A stretch of 5,114 nt of DNA, taken from contig JAEYTM010000310.1 in NCBI GenBank assembly GCA_023434015.1, positions 1 through 5,114 on the forward strand. The letters run 5' to 3'. A model generated the notes under the pieces. That model was not told the DNA's origin, searched no databases, and saw only the letters and a list, made by a program, of their open reading frames with translations. The DNA is from Pseudomonadota bacterium. GTDB lineage: Bacteria; Pseudomonadota; Alphaproteobacteria; Caulobacterales; Caulobacteraceae. Both the position numbers and the translations under genes were made by a program. Shown piece by piece: positions 1-5,114 of the stretch; position 1 is the stretch's first letter, and every line of letters begins with the position of its first letter.

Positions 1-709
1 GGCCCGAGACCAGGGTCACCTCGGCGCCGAGCCGGGCCAGGGCGGCGGCGATGGCGTAGCCCTGCTTGCCCGACGAGCGGTTGGTCAGCAGCCGCACGGG
101 GTCGATCGGCTCCACCGTCGGACCGGCGGTGACGATGGCGCGGCGGCCGGCCAGCGGCCGGGCGGCGGGTCCGGCCAGGGCGGCCTGAATGGCTTCGAAG
201 ATCGCCGCCGGCTCGGCCATGCGTCCCGGCCCGTACTCGCCGCAGGCCATGGCCCCTTCGTCGGGGCCGACGAACAGCACGCCGTCGGCGGCCAGGGTGG
301 CGCGGTTGCGCCGCGTGGCGGGGTGCTCCCACATCCGCACGTTCATCGCCGGGGCCATCAGCACCGGCTTGTCGGTGGCCAGCAGGGTGGTGGAGGCGAG
401 GTCGCCGGCCAGGCCGTGCGCCGCCTTGGCCATCAGGTCCGCCGTGGCCGGCGCGACCACCACCAGGTCCGCCGACCGCGACAGCTCGATGTGGCCCATC
501 TCGGCTTCGTCGGTCAGCGAGAACAGGTCGGAATAGACCTTGTCCTCGGCCAGGGCCGACAGCGACAGGGGGGTGACGAACTGGCCGCCGGCCCGGGTCA
601 GGATCGGCCGCACGCCGATCCCCGCCTTGCGCAGCAGGCGGGTCAGCTCCAGCGCCTTGTAGGCGGCGATGCCGCCGCCGACGATCAGGATAATGCGCTG
701 TCCGGCCAA
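1..709 (-). CDS. coaBC: Bifunctional phosphopantothenoylcysteine decarboxylase / phosphopantothenate-cysteine ligase (partial, N-terminal part)
   Basis: CoaBC (Dfp) carries out two steps of coenzyme A synthesis in the cytoplasm: CoaB joins cysteine to 4'-phosphopantothenate and flavin-dependent CoaC decarboxylates the product to 4'-phosphopantetheine. The window holds 236 residues; the family is usually about 400, so most of the CoaB domain lies beyond the left edge. The CoaC domain (about 1-180) shows the flavoprotein opening IVGGGIAAYK (9-18), the catalytic histidine in GHIELS (H73), the substrate-binding PAMN (N123) and the GAMACGEYGPGRM loop with active-site C156. The CoaB domain starts at about 188 with VTAGPTVEPIDP (193-204) and TNRSSGKQG (209-217). 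The start is uncertain. TTG at 709 gives an N-terminus of normal family length, but no ATG lies near it in frame; the nearest in-frame ATG, at 808, would add 33 unfamiliar residues. Product identity is very secure, the start is not. Confidence 0.95.
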   Translation of the reverse strand, partial: MAGQRIILIVGGGIAAYKALELTRLLRKAGIGVRPILTRAGGQFVTPLSLSALAEDKVYSDLFSLTDEAEMGHIELSRSADLVVVAPATADLMAKAAHGLAGDLASTTLLATDKPVLMAPAMNVRMWEHPATRRNRATLAADGVLFVGPDEGAMACGEYGPGRMAEPAAIFEAIQAALAGPAARPLAGRRAIVTAGPTVEPIDPVRLLTNRSSGKQGYAIAAALARLGAEVTLVSG

Positions 710-760
710 GCCCTCGGCCCCCGTGGAAAGGTGCCCTGGATGTAGGCCATGCGAGCGGAC

Positions 761-784
761 TCGACAAACTCGCCGATCTATGTT
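761..784 (+). promoter_or_regulatory. Candidate sigma70-type promoter for the lipoprotein gene
   Basis: TCGACA at 761-766 matches five of six bases of a TTGACA -35 element. After a 12-bp spacer, TCTATGTT (777-784) partly fits the Caulobacter-type -10 consensus GCTANAWC. The 10-14 bp spacing is the one I know for Caulobacter housekeeping promoters. The -10 runs into the LexA-type site at 782-796, as expected of an operator that blocks RNA polymerase. The -10 match is modest, so this is an inference from pattern and position. Confidence 0.4.
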
Positions 785-796
785 CTTTCTTTGTTC
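782..796 (+). promoter_or_regulatory. LexA-type SOS operator, GTTC-N7-GTTC
   Basis: The sequence GTTCtttcttTGTTC is a perfect direct repeat of GTTC with a 7-bp, AT-rich spacer, standing out in very GC-rich DNA. GTTC-N7-GTTC is the established LexA binding site of alphaproteobacteria such as Caulobacter and Rhodobacter. It overlaps the end of a candidate -10 element and ends 28 bp before the lipoprotein ATG at 825, a normal repressor position. It also lies 73 bp upstream of the coaBC TTG at 709 on the other strand, so coaBC cannot be excluded as the target. Repression by LexA and induction by DNA damage are inferred, not shown. Confidence 0.6.
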
Positions 797-813
797 CAGC
801 GGAGCCATTTCAT

Positions 814-818
814 GGAGA
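814..818 (+). promoter_or_regulatory. Ribosome binding site of the lipoprotein gene
   Basis: GGAGA lies 6 bp before the ATG at 825. This good Shine-Dalgarno match fixes the start there rather than at in-frame ATGs at 669 and 780, which would place coaBC-antisense sequence ahead of the signal peptide. Confidence 0.7.
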
Positions 819-824
819 CGACAG

Positions 825-1394
825 ATGGCTGGTGTGAGGACGGCGCTGGTGGTGGCGCTGGGCGTATCGGCCGCGGCGCTGCTCGCGGCCTGCGATAACG
901 GACCTTCCGCGGTGGCCGGAAGTCAGGCGGCGGGTACCCAGATGGCGACCGCGGAGCCTTCGACCGACCGGGCGTCCGACCGGCCGGCCGCCGCGGCGGT
1001 CGATCGCCGCGAGGATCCTGTCCCGCTGGTGGACGGCAAGCCCATGTGGTCGGCCAGCCGCCGCTATTCGGCCGAAGAAAGCGCCCGGCGCGCCTTCGAG
1101 CGCAACGGCGAGGCCTTCGAGGCGCGGACCCTGGAGCAGTTCGTCCGCAAGGCGCACGCCTTCGTCGGACATCCTCCGGCGGGCACCGAGACCCTGACCC
1201 GGGCCAACGGCGACACCCTGTTCTACGACCCCCGGGGCAATGTCTTCGCCGTCGCCACCAAGGACGGCGCGCCGCGCACCATGTTCAGGCCCGACGAGGG
1301 CGCGGCCTACTGGGCGGAGCAGAAGCAGAGCGAGTCCCGCCGACAGGCCGCCCGGACCGAGCGGCGCGCCAGCGCCGGCGACGACGCGGCCTAG
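825..1394 (+). CDS. Putative lipoprotein with polymorphic-toxin-like C-terminal domain, function unknown
   Basis: The product has 189 residues. Residues 1-22 form a lipoprotein signal peptide: one Arg, a hydrophobic stretch (7-22) and the lipobox LAAC with C23 as lipidation site. Asp follows at +2, which in E. coli holds lipoproteins in the inner membrane; whether this holds here is unknown. Residues 24-68 are a low-complexity Ala/Ser/Pro linker. Residues 75-166 look folded: a helical part (83-115), then GDTLFYDPRGNVFAVA (129-144), DGAPRTMFRP (147-156) and YWAEQ (162-166). This order (YDP, F-x-V, dG, R-T-x-F-x-P) resembles, from memory, C-terminal domains of polymorphic toxins of the barnase/EndoU/colicin/RelE-like class. 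The His-rich motif often seen at the start of such domains is replaced by AFERNGEAF (90-98), so nuclease activity is doubtful. The tail (167-189) is charged. A LexA-type site lies just upstream. I do not recognise a named family. Confidence 0.85.
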   Translation: MAGVRTALVVALGVSAAALLAACDNGPSAVAGSQAAGTQMATAEPSTDRASDRPAAAAVDRREDPVPLVDGKPMWSASRRYSAEESARRAFERNGEAFEARTLEQFVRKAHAFVGHPPAGTETLTRANGDTLFYDPRGNVFAVATKDGAPRTMFRPDEGAAYWAEQKQSESRRQAARTERRASAGDDAA

Positions 1395-1398
1395 ACGC

Positions 1399-1413
1399 CT
1401 CCTCTCAGGGGAG
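1399..1413. terminator. Weak hairpin in convergent gap, possible bidirectional terminator
   Basis: CTCCTC (1399-1404) can pair with GGGGAG (1408-1413), including one G-T pair, around a three-base loop. It lies in the 27-bp gap between the convergent stops of the lipoprotein gene and ubiB, where transcripts from both sides must end. No T-run follows on either strand and the stem is short, so it may not terminate by itself. Confidence 0.3.
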
Positions 1414-1421
1414 CGGCGGCC

Positions 1422-2933
1422 TCAGCCCAGCAGCAGGCCGGCCAGGAAGGCCGCGCCGGCCGCCAGGGCGCCGAGGGCGAACCACAGCAGCGCCCCGCCG
1501 CCGTCCTTCTGCTCGACGACGGCGACCGCGGTCGGGGCCGGCGGAGTCTCGGCCAGCCGGGCGATGTTGCGGATCGCCTGGGCGGCCTCGTCGGCGAGGC
1601 GCTGGACACGGGTCACCGGCGACAGCTCCCGGGCCATGAAGCGGCGGACCACCGGATCGGCGGCGGCCCAGATGTCGTGCTCCGGATAGATCCGGCGTGC
1701 GACGCCCTCGACGGTCATCATGGTCTTCTGCAGCAGCACCAGCTCGGGCCGCAGGTGCATGTCGTAGAGGGCGGTGATCTCGAACAGCTGGGTCAGCACC
1801 CGGCTCATCGGCACCTCGCTGGCGGCGCGGCCGAACACCGGCTCGCCCACTGCCCGCAGCGCCTGGGCGAAGGCCGCCACGCTGTGCTCGCGCGGGACGT
1901 AGCCGGCGTCGAAATGCACCCGCGCCACCCGCTCGTAGTCGCGCTCCAGGAAGCCCCAGAGGATCTCGGCGAGATAGCGGCGCTCGGGCGCGCCCAGGCG
2001 TCCGATGATGCCGAAATCGACCGCCGTCAGCCGCGCGGGGGCGGCGGCGAACAGATTGCCCTCGTGCAGGTCGGCGTGGAACACCCCATGGTCCAGGGCC
2101 TGGGCCAGGAAGGCGCGGATCAGGTTGTCGGCCAGCAGCTTGCGGTCCAGACCCGGCTGGGTCAGGGCGTCGGCCTCGGACAGCGGCCAGCCCTGGGCCC
2201 AGGTCATGGTCATCACCCGCTTGCCGACGCCGTCCCAGACGACGCCCGGGGCGTGCATGTAGCCGTCCTTGCCCATCACCTCGCCGAGTTCATCGGCCCC
2301 GGCCGCCTCCAGCCGCAGGTCCAGCTCCAGCTCCGTCGCGCGGATCACCGTGGCCGCGAAGCCGCGCGGCTCCAGCCGCCGCGCCGGCGGCGCCCAGCGG
2401 TCCACCAGACGTGCCGCCAGGGCCAGCACCTCGGCGTCCTCGGCGACCCGGCGCGCAATCCCGGGACGCAACACCTTCACCGCCACCTTGCGGCCGTCCA
2501 GCAGCACCGCTTCGTGCGCCTGGGCCAGGGAGGCGGCGGCGACCGGTTCGCCGAAGCTGGCGAACAGGCTCTCCACCGGCCGGCCGAGGGCATGTTCCAC
2601 CTCGGCCAGGGCGGTCGCCGTCGGGAAGGGGGCGAGCCGGTCCTTCAGCCGCGACAGATCCTCGGCGAACTGGCCGCCGAAGATGTCCGCCCGGGTGGAC
2701 AGCAACTGGCCGAGCTTGATCGCCACGGGTCCCAGCCGCTCCAGCGACCGGGCCAGCCGCTCGCCCGGACGGCCGATCCGGGAGGGGCGCCCGGCCACCA
2801 GATGCAGGATGCCCGCCACCGTCCGCAGGGCGCCCGTGTAGAGCGGCGCCATCTCGCGCGGCAGCAGGGCGTCGTTTCGCGCCAGGATCCAGGCCGCCCC
2901 TACCAGCCGGCCGAACGCCGCCACGCCTGTCAT
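1422..2933 (-). CDS. ubiB: UbiB, atypical kinase-like ATPase of ubiquinone biosynthesis
   Basis: UbiB belongs to the ABC1/ADCK/UbiB family, membrane-bound protein-kinase-like ATPases that support the ubiquinone biosynthesis complex, probably by handling lipid intermediates. The 503 residues carry the family marks in order: the KxGQ motif KLGQ (73-76), the Ala-rich nucleotide loop AAAS (132-135), the lysine of VAVKV (K153), ELD as the ExD motif (203-205), the catalytic-loop equivalent HADLHEGN (286-293, with D288 and N293) and the metal-binding DFG (306-308). A hydrophobic C-terminus (481-502) fits the family's membrane anchor. Where many homologues have HPGN, this one has HEGN. ATG at 2933 is chosen because it follows the ubiE stop by 4 bp and starts a normal N-terminus; an ATG at 2972 would overlap ubiE. 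No clear Shine-Dalgarno precedes it, so translation probably depends on coupling to ubiE. Confidence 0.96.
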   Translation of the reverse strand: MTGVAAFGRLVGAAWILARNDALLPREMAPLYTGALRTVAGILHLVAGRPSRIGRPGERLARSLERLGPVAIKLGQLLSTRADIFGGQFAEDLSRLKDRLAPFPTATALAEVEHALGRPVESLFASFGEPVAAASLAQAHEAVLLDGRKVAVKVLRPGIARRVAEDAEVLALAARLVDRWAPPARRLEPRGFAATVIRATELELDLRLEAAGADELGEVMGKDGYMHAPGVVWDGVGKRVMTMTWAQGWPLSEADALTQPGLDRKLLADNLIRAFLAQALDHGVFHADLHEGNLFAAAPARLTAVDFGIIGRLGAPERRYLAEILWGFLERDYERVARVHFDAGYVPREHSVAAFAQALRAVGEPVFGRAASEVPMSRVLTQLFEITALYDMHLRPELVLLQKTMMTVEGVARRIYPEHDIWAAADPVVRRFMARELSPVTRVQRLADEAAQAIRNIARLAETPPAPTAVAVVEQKDGGGALLWFALGALAAGAAFLAGLLLG

Positions 2934-2937
2934 GGCG

Positions 2938-3696
2938 TCAGACCGCCCGGGCGGTGTGCAGCGCCGCCACACCGGCGGTGAAGTTGGTGTAGCCGACCTG
3001 GCCGAAGCCGGCCTCGGCGATCATCGCCGCGAACCGGCGCTGGTCGGGGAAGCGGCGGATGCTCTCGACAAGGTACTGGTAGCTGTCGCGGTCGCCGGCC
3101 ACCCGCGCGCCGATCTCCGGGATCACCTTGAAGGAATAGGCGTCATAGGCCTTCTGCAGCGGCTCGGTGACCGGGCGGGAGAACTCCAGGCACAGGAACC
3201 GGCCGCCGGGCTTCAGCACCCGCCGGGCCTCTTTCAGCGCGGCGGAGATGTCGGTGACGTTGCGGATGCCGAACGAGATCACATAGGCGTCGGCGCAACC
3301 GTCCGGCAGCGGCAGGCGCTGGGCGTCTCCCACCGCCCAGGCGATCTCCGGCTCGGAGCCCTTCTCGCGGCCGGCGCCGATCATCTCGGCGTTGTAGTCG
3401 ACCACGAAGATCCGCGCGTCGGGGCCGCCGCGCCGCTCCTGGGCGCGCCGGGCCATGCGGGCGAAGCGCCGCGCCATGTCGCCGGTGCCGCCGGCGCAGT
3501 CGATGATGGTCTCGCCCGGCTGCGGGTTCAGCCGCGCGGCCGTGGCGTCCTTCCACAGCCGGTGGACGCCGCCGCTCATCAGGTCGTTCATCAGGTCGTA
3601 GCGACGGGCCACGCGGTCGAAGACGCCCCGCACCAGGCCGGGCTTGGATTGCGGGTCCACGTCGCGGAAGCCGAATGTGGCGGAGGGTCCGGTCAT
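2938..3696 (-). CDS. ubiE: UbiE, demethoxyubiquinol C-methyltransferase
   Basis: UbiE (COQ5) is the SAM-dependent C-methyltransferase that methylates 2-polyprenyl-6-methoxy-1,4-benzoquinol during ubiquinone synthesis; in menaquinone makers it also methylates demethylmenaquinone. The 252 residues match the usual length. Both family signatures are intact: YDLMNDLMSGGVHRLW (33-48) and RVLKPGGRFLCLEFS (159-173). The SAM-binding motif I is IIDCAGGTGD (64-73), followed by the acidic end of strand 2 at VVD (98-100) and GDAQRLPLPD (123-132). The ATG at 3696 gives a normal N-terminus with FDRVARRYD at 26-34. It is the first gene of the ubiE-ubiB unit and diverges from mutM across 74 bp. Upstream purines are weak as a ribosome site (AAGAG six bases before the ATG). 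Confidence 0.97.
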   Translation of the reverse strand: MTGPSATFGFRDVDPQSKPGLVRGVFDRVARRYDLMNDLMSGGVHRLWKDATAARLNPQPGETIIDCAGGTGDMARRFARMARRAQERRGGPDARIFVVDYNAEMIGAGREKGSEPEIAWAVGDAQRLPLPDGCADAYVISFGIRNVTDISAALKEARRVLKPGGRFLCLEFSRPVTEPLQKAYDAYSFKVIPEIGARVAGDRDSYQYLVESIRRFPDQRRFAAMIAEAGFGQVGYTNFTAGVAALHTARAV

Positions 3697-3699
3697 GGG

Positions 3700-3737
3700 A
3701 AGCTCTTAGCCTTCCGCTTCCGCCCCTCCAAGAGCTT
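3700..3737. repeat. 8-bp inverted repeat in the ubiE/mutM divergent region
   Basis: AAGCTCTT (3700-3707) and AAGAGCTT (3730-3737) are perfect reverse complements with 22 bp between them, about two helical turns or slightly more. They fall over the candidate -10 and -35 region of ubiE. This could be a repressor site or a chance palindrome; a hairpin with a 22-base loop is less likely to matter. Confidence 0.4.
3703..3731 (-). promoter_or_regulatory. Candidate ubiE promoter, possibly giving a near-leaderless mRNA
   Basis: Read on the minus strand, TTGGAG (3731-3726) and GCTAAGAG (3710-3703) are separated by 15 bp and resemble the -35 and GCTA-type -10 of Caulobacter housekeeping promoters. The -10 ends only 6 bp before the ubiE ATG, so transcription would start at or beside the start codon. 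Both matches are partial. Confidence 0.3.
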
Positions 3738-3770
3738 GGCGCGCCGCGGCGGCCGTGGCACTCCAGCGGC

Positions 3771-4634
3771 ATGCCCGAATTGCCCGAGGTCGAGACGGTC
3801 CGCGGCGGCCTTGCGCCGGTCCTGGAGGGCCATCGCCTGACCCGCGTGGAGGCGCGGCGGCCGGACCTGCGCTTCCCCTTCCCGGACAACTTCGTCCAGG
3901 TCCTGACCGGCGCGACCATCGTTTCGCTGCAAAGACGCGCCAAGTACCTGCTCGCCCGGCTCGACCGGGAGGACACCCTGGTGATGCACCTCGGCATGAG
4001 CGGACGCTTCGAGATCGCCCTACCGGAGGGGACGGTGCGCCCCGGCGAGTTCCACTACGCCCCCGATCCGGATCCGCGGCACGCACATGTGCTGTTCGAG
4101 ACCGAGGCCGGCGCCCGGGTCACCTATTACGACCCGCGCCGGTTCGGCTACATGGCCCTGGTCAACACCGCGACCCTCGACCTGCATCCGTGGTTCGCCG
4201 CCCTCGGGCCCGAGCCGATGTCCGAGGCCTTCGACGCGGCCCGGCTGAAGACCGCCTTCGCCGGCCGCCGGCAGGGCCCCAAGACCCTGCTGCTGGACCA
4301 GCGGATCGTCGCGGGCCTCGGCAACATCTACGTCTGCGAGGCGCTGAACCGGGCCCGCATCTCGCCCTTCAGGCCTTCGGGCGGAATCTCGCTGCCGCGG
4401 CTGAAGGCGCTGGCGCAGGCCATCCGCGAGGTGCTGGCCGAGGCGATCGCCGCCGGTGGCTCGACCCTGCGCGACTACGCCCAGGCCAACGGCGCCCTGG
4501 GCTATTTCCAGCACAGCTTCCGGGTCTATGACCGCGAGGGCCAGCCCTGCGCCAATGAAGGCTGCCGGGGGATCATCGCCCGTCAGGTCCAGGCCGGCCG
4601 GTCGACCTTCTTCTGCCCGGTCTGCCAGACATGA
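3771..4634 (+). CDS. mutM: Formamidopyrimidine-DNA glycosylase (Fpg/MutM)
   Basis: MutM starts base excision repair of oxidised purines such as 8-oxoguanine and Fapy lesions, cutting the glycosidic bond and nicking the strand by beta,delta-elimination. The 287 residues include the N-terminal MPELPEVE, where P2 (after Met removal) is the nucleophile and E3 is catalytic; this fixes the start at 3771. K58 in RRAKYLL matches the conserved catalytic lysine, MHLGMSGRF (72-80) the void-filling region with M76, and YYDPRRFG (119-126) the loop probing the base opposite the lesion. The helix-two-turn-helix is around 169-200, with GLGNIY (182-187). The zinc finger is complete: C260, C265, C282 and C285, with R277 within it. 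No Shine-Dalgarno is obvious. The stop overlaps the next start (ATGA), implying a joint transcript. Confidence 0.98.
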   Translation: MPELPEVETVRGGLAPVLEGHRLTRVEARRPDLRFPFPDNFVQVLTGATIVSLQRRAKYLLARLDREDTLVMHLGMSGRFEIALPEGTVRPGEFHYAPDPDPRHAHVLFETEAGARVTYYDPRRFGYMALVNTATLDLHPWFAALGPEPMSEAFDAARLKTAFAGRRQGPKTLLLDQRIVAGLGNIYVCEALNRARISPFRPSGGISLPRLKALAQAIREVLAEAIAAGGSTLRDYAQANGALGYFQHSFRVYDREGQPCANEGCRGIIARQVQAGRSTFFCPVCQT

Positions 4635-5114
4635 GGCGGCTTTCGCGGCCGGCCGGCGCGATCGTCGCGGCGATCGGCCTGCTGCTCGGCTCCTGCGCGG
4701 CGCCGCAGCCGGCCCGCGCTCAGCCGCCGGTGTGGGTGGTGACCGACGCGGATTCCGAGCTGGTGCTGTTCGGCTCGGTTCACATCCTCCCGCCGGAGCT
4801 GGACTGGCGTCCGGCCCCGCTCACCCGCGCCCTGGCGGCGGCCGACGACGTCTGGTTCGAACTGCCGGTTGACCCCGCCGCCGAGGCCGAGATCGCGCGT
4901 CTGGCCGGCGAGCGCGGCGTGCTCCCGCCGGACGGGTCGCTGTTCGCCCTGCTGACGGCGGCGGAACAGGTGCAGCTCGCCCGCGTCGCCGAGTCCTATG
5001 GCGTCGAAGCCTCCACCCTCGACCGCCTGCAGCCCTGGCTGGCCGAGGTCGCCCTCGGCGCCGCCGCCTTCCGCAAGTTCGGCGCCGGCGCCGAGCATGG
5101 CGTGGAGAAGGCGG
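4631..5114 (+). CDS. TraB/GumN-family exported protein (partial, N-terminal part)
   Basis: The visible 161 residues start with a signal sequence: basic RRLSR (2-6), a hydrophobic core (8-20), then GSC with C22 as possible lipidation site, or alternatively cleavage after the ARA at 28-30. The mature start WVVTDADSELVLFGSVHILP (35-54) carries the GSVH motif (48-51) typical of the TraB/PrgY/GumN family, followed by a Trp at 59, DDVWFEL (72-78) and, at the right edge, HGVEKA (156-161) with the conserved G-V-E. The family has proposed metal-dependent protease-like or chaperone-like activity, but its bacterial role is not settled. The gene starts within the last codons of mutM (ATGA overlap) without a Shine-Dalgarno, suggesting translation by reinitiation. 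The C-terminal part is beyond the window. Family call is strong; function unknown. Confidence 0.88.
   Translation, partial: MRRLSRPAGAIVAAIGLLLGSCAAPQPARAQPPVWVVTDADSELVLFGSVHILPPELDWRPAPLTRALAAADDVWFELPVDPAAEAEIARLAGERGVLPPDGSLFALLTAAEQVQLARVAESYGVEASTLDRLQPWLAEVALGAAAFRKFGAGAEHGVEKA

Noticed and set aside
189..745. Two plus-strand open frames over the coaBC region
   Set aside because: Both are antisense to CoaBC, which is recognised by catalytic motifs in both domains.
669..824. Longer N-terminus for the lipoprotein from ATG 669 or 780
   Set aside because: This would put antisense coaBC or operator sequence ahead of a clear signal peptide; GGAGA before 825 supports the shorter form.
2934..2972. 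Longer ubiB from ATG 2972
   Set aside because: It would overlap ubiE by 35 bp and add Arg/Pro residues unlike UbiB N-termini; ATG 2933 follows the ubiE stop by 4 bp.
1677..2981. Long open frame on the plus strand (434 codons)
   Set aside because: It is fully antisense to ubiB, whose motifs are all intact. Its His/Gln/Gly/Arg-rich composition is that of a reverse-frame shadow in GC-rich coding DNA.
3741..3765. GC palindrome-like stretch ahead of mutM
   Set aside because: Runs of GCC/CGG are common throughout this DNA and no stable hairpin with a terminator-like tail is formed.
3675..3770. Longer mutM from ATG 3675
   Set aside because: MutM must begin MPELPE so that Pro becomes the N-terminal nucleophile; an extension would abolish activity.
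2932..3840. Plus-strand open frame across ubiE into mutM
   Set aside because: It is antisense to ubiE and overlaps the mutM start in another frame; no recognisable domain, biased composition.
4583..5098. Minus-strand open frame over the mutM end and the GumN-like gene
   Set aside because: It is antisense to a frame with signal peptide and GSVH and GVE motifs; Gly/Arg/Gln-rich shadow composition.

Overview
The window looks like chromosomal DNA of an alphaproteobacterium, most likely of the Caulobacterales (Caulobacter/Phenylobacterium type). The reasons are very high GC, a ubiquinone-pathway pair ubiE-ubiB beside coaBC and mutM (a grouping I recall from many alphaproteobacteria, often near dnaA), and a perfect GTTC-N7-GTTC site of the alphaproteobacterial LexA type. 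The genus is an inference; there is no rRNA or other marker here.

Layout, left to right. Positions 1-709 (minus) hold the N-terminal 236 residues of CoaBC (Dfp), cut by the left edge. Positions 710-824 are a divergent control region with a candidate promoter and a LexA-type operator. Positions 825-1394 (plus) encode a 189-residue lipoprotein of unknown function whose C-terminal half resembles domains at the ends of polymorphic toxins. A 27-bp convergent gap with a weak hairpin follows. Positions 1422-2933 (minus) are ubiB and 2938-3696 (minus) are ubiE, 4 bp apart and surely one transcription unit reading ubiE to ubiB. A 74-bp divergent region with an 8-bp inverted repeat separates ubiE from mutM (3771-4634, plus). 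The mutM stop overlaps the ATG of a TraB/GumN-family exported protein (4631 to beyond the right edge).

How the genes fit together. UbiE and UbiB belong to ubiquinone biosynthesis, CoaBC makes 4'-phosphopantetheine for coenzyme A, and MutM removes oxidised purines from DNA. These are conserved housekeeping functions. The less ordinary parts are the lipoprotein with its probable SOS operator, and the GumN-like protein translationally coupled to mutM. All space is accounted for: the three intergenic gaps are 115, 27 and 74 bp, and the other ORFs are antisense or out-of-frame shadows typical of GC-rich DNA. I see no mobile element, CRISPR array, tRNA or rRNA.
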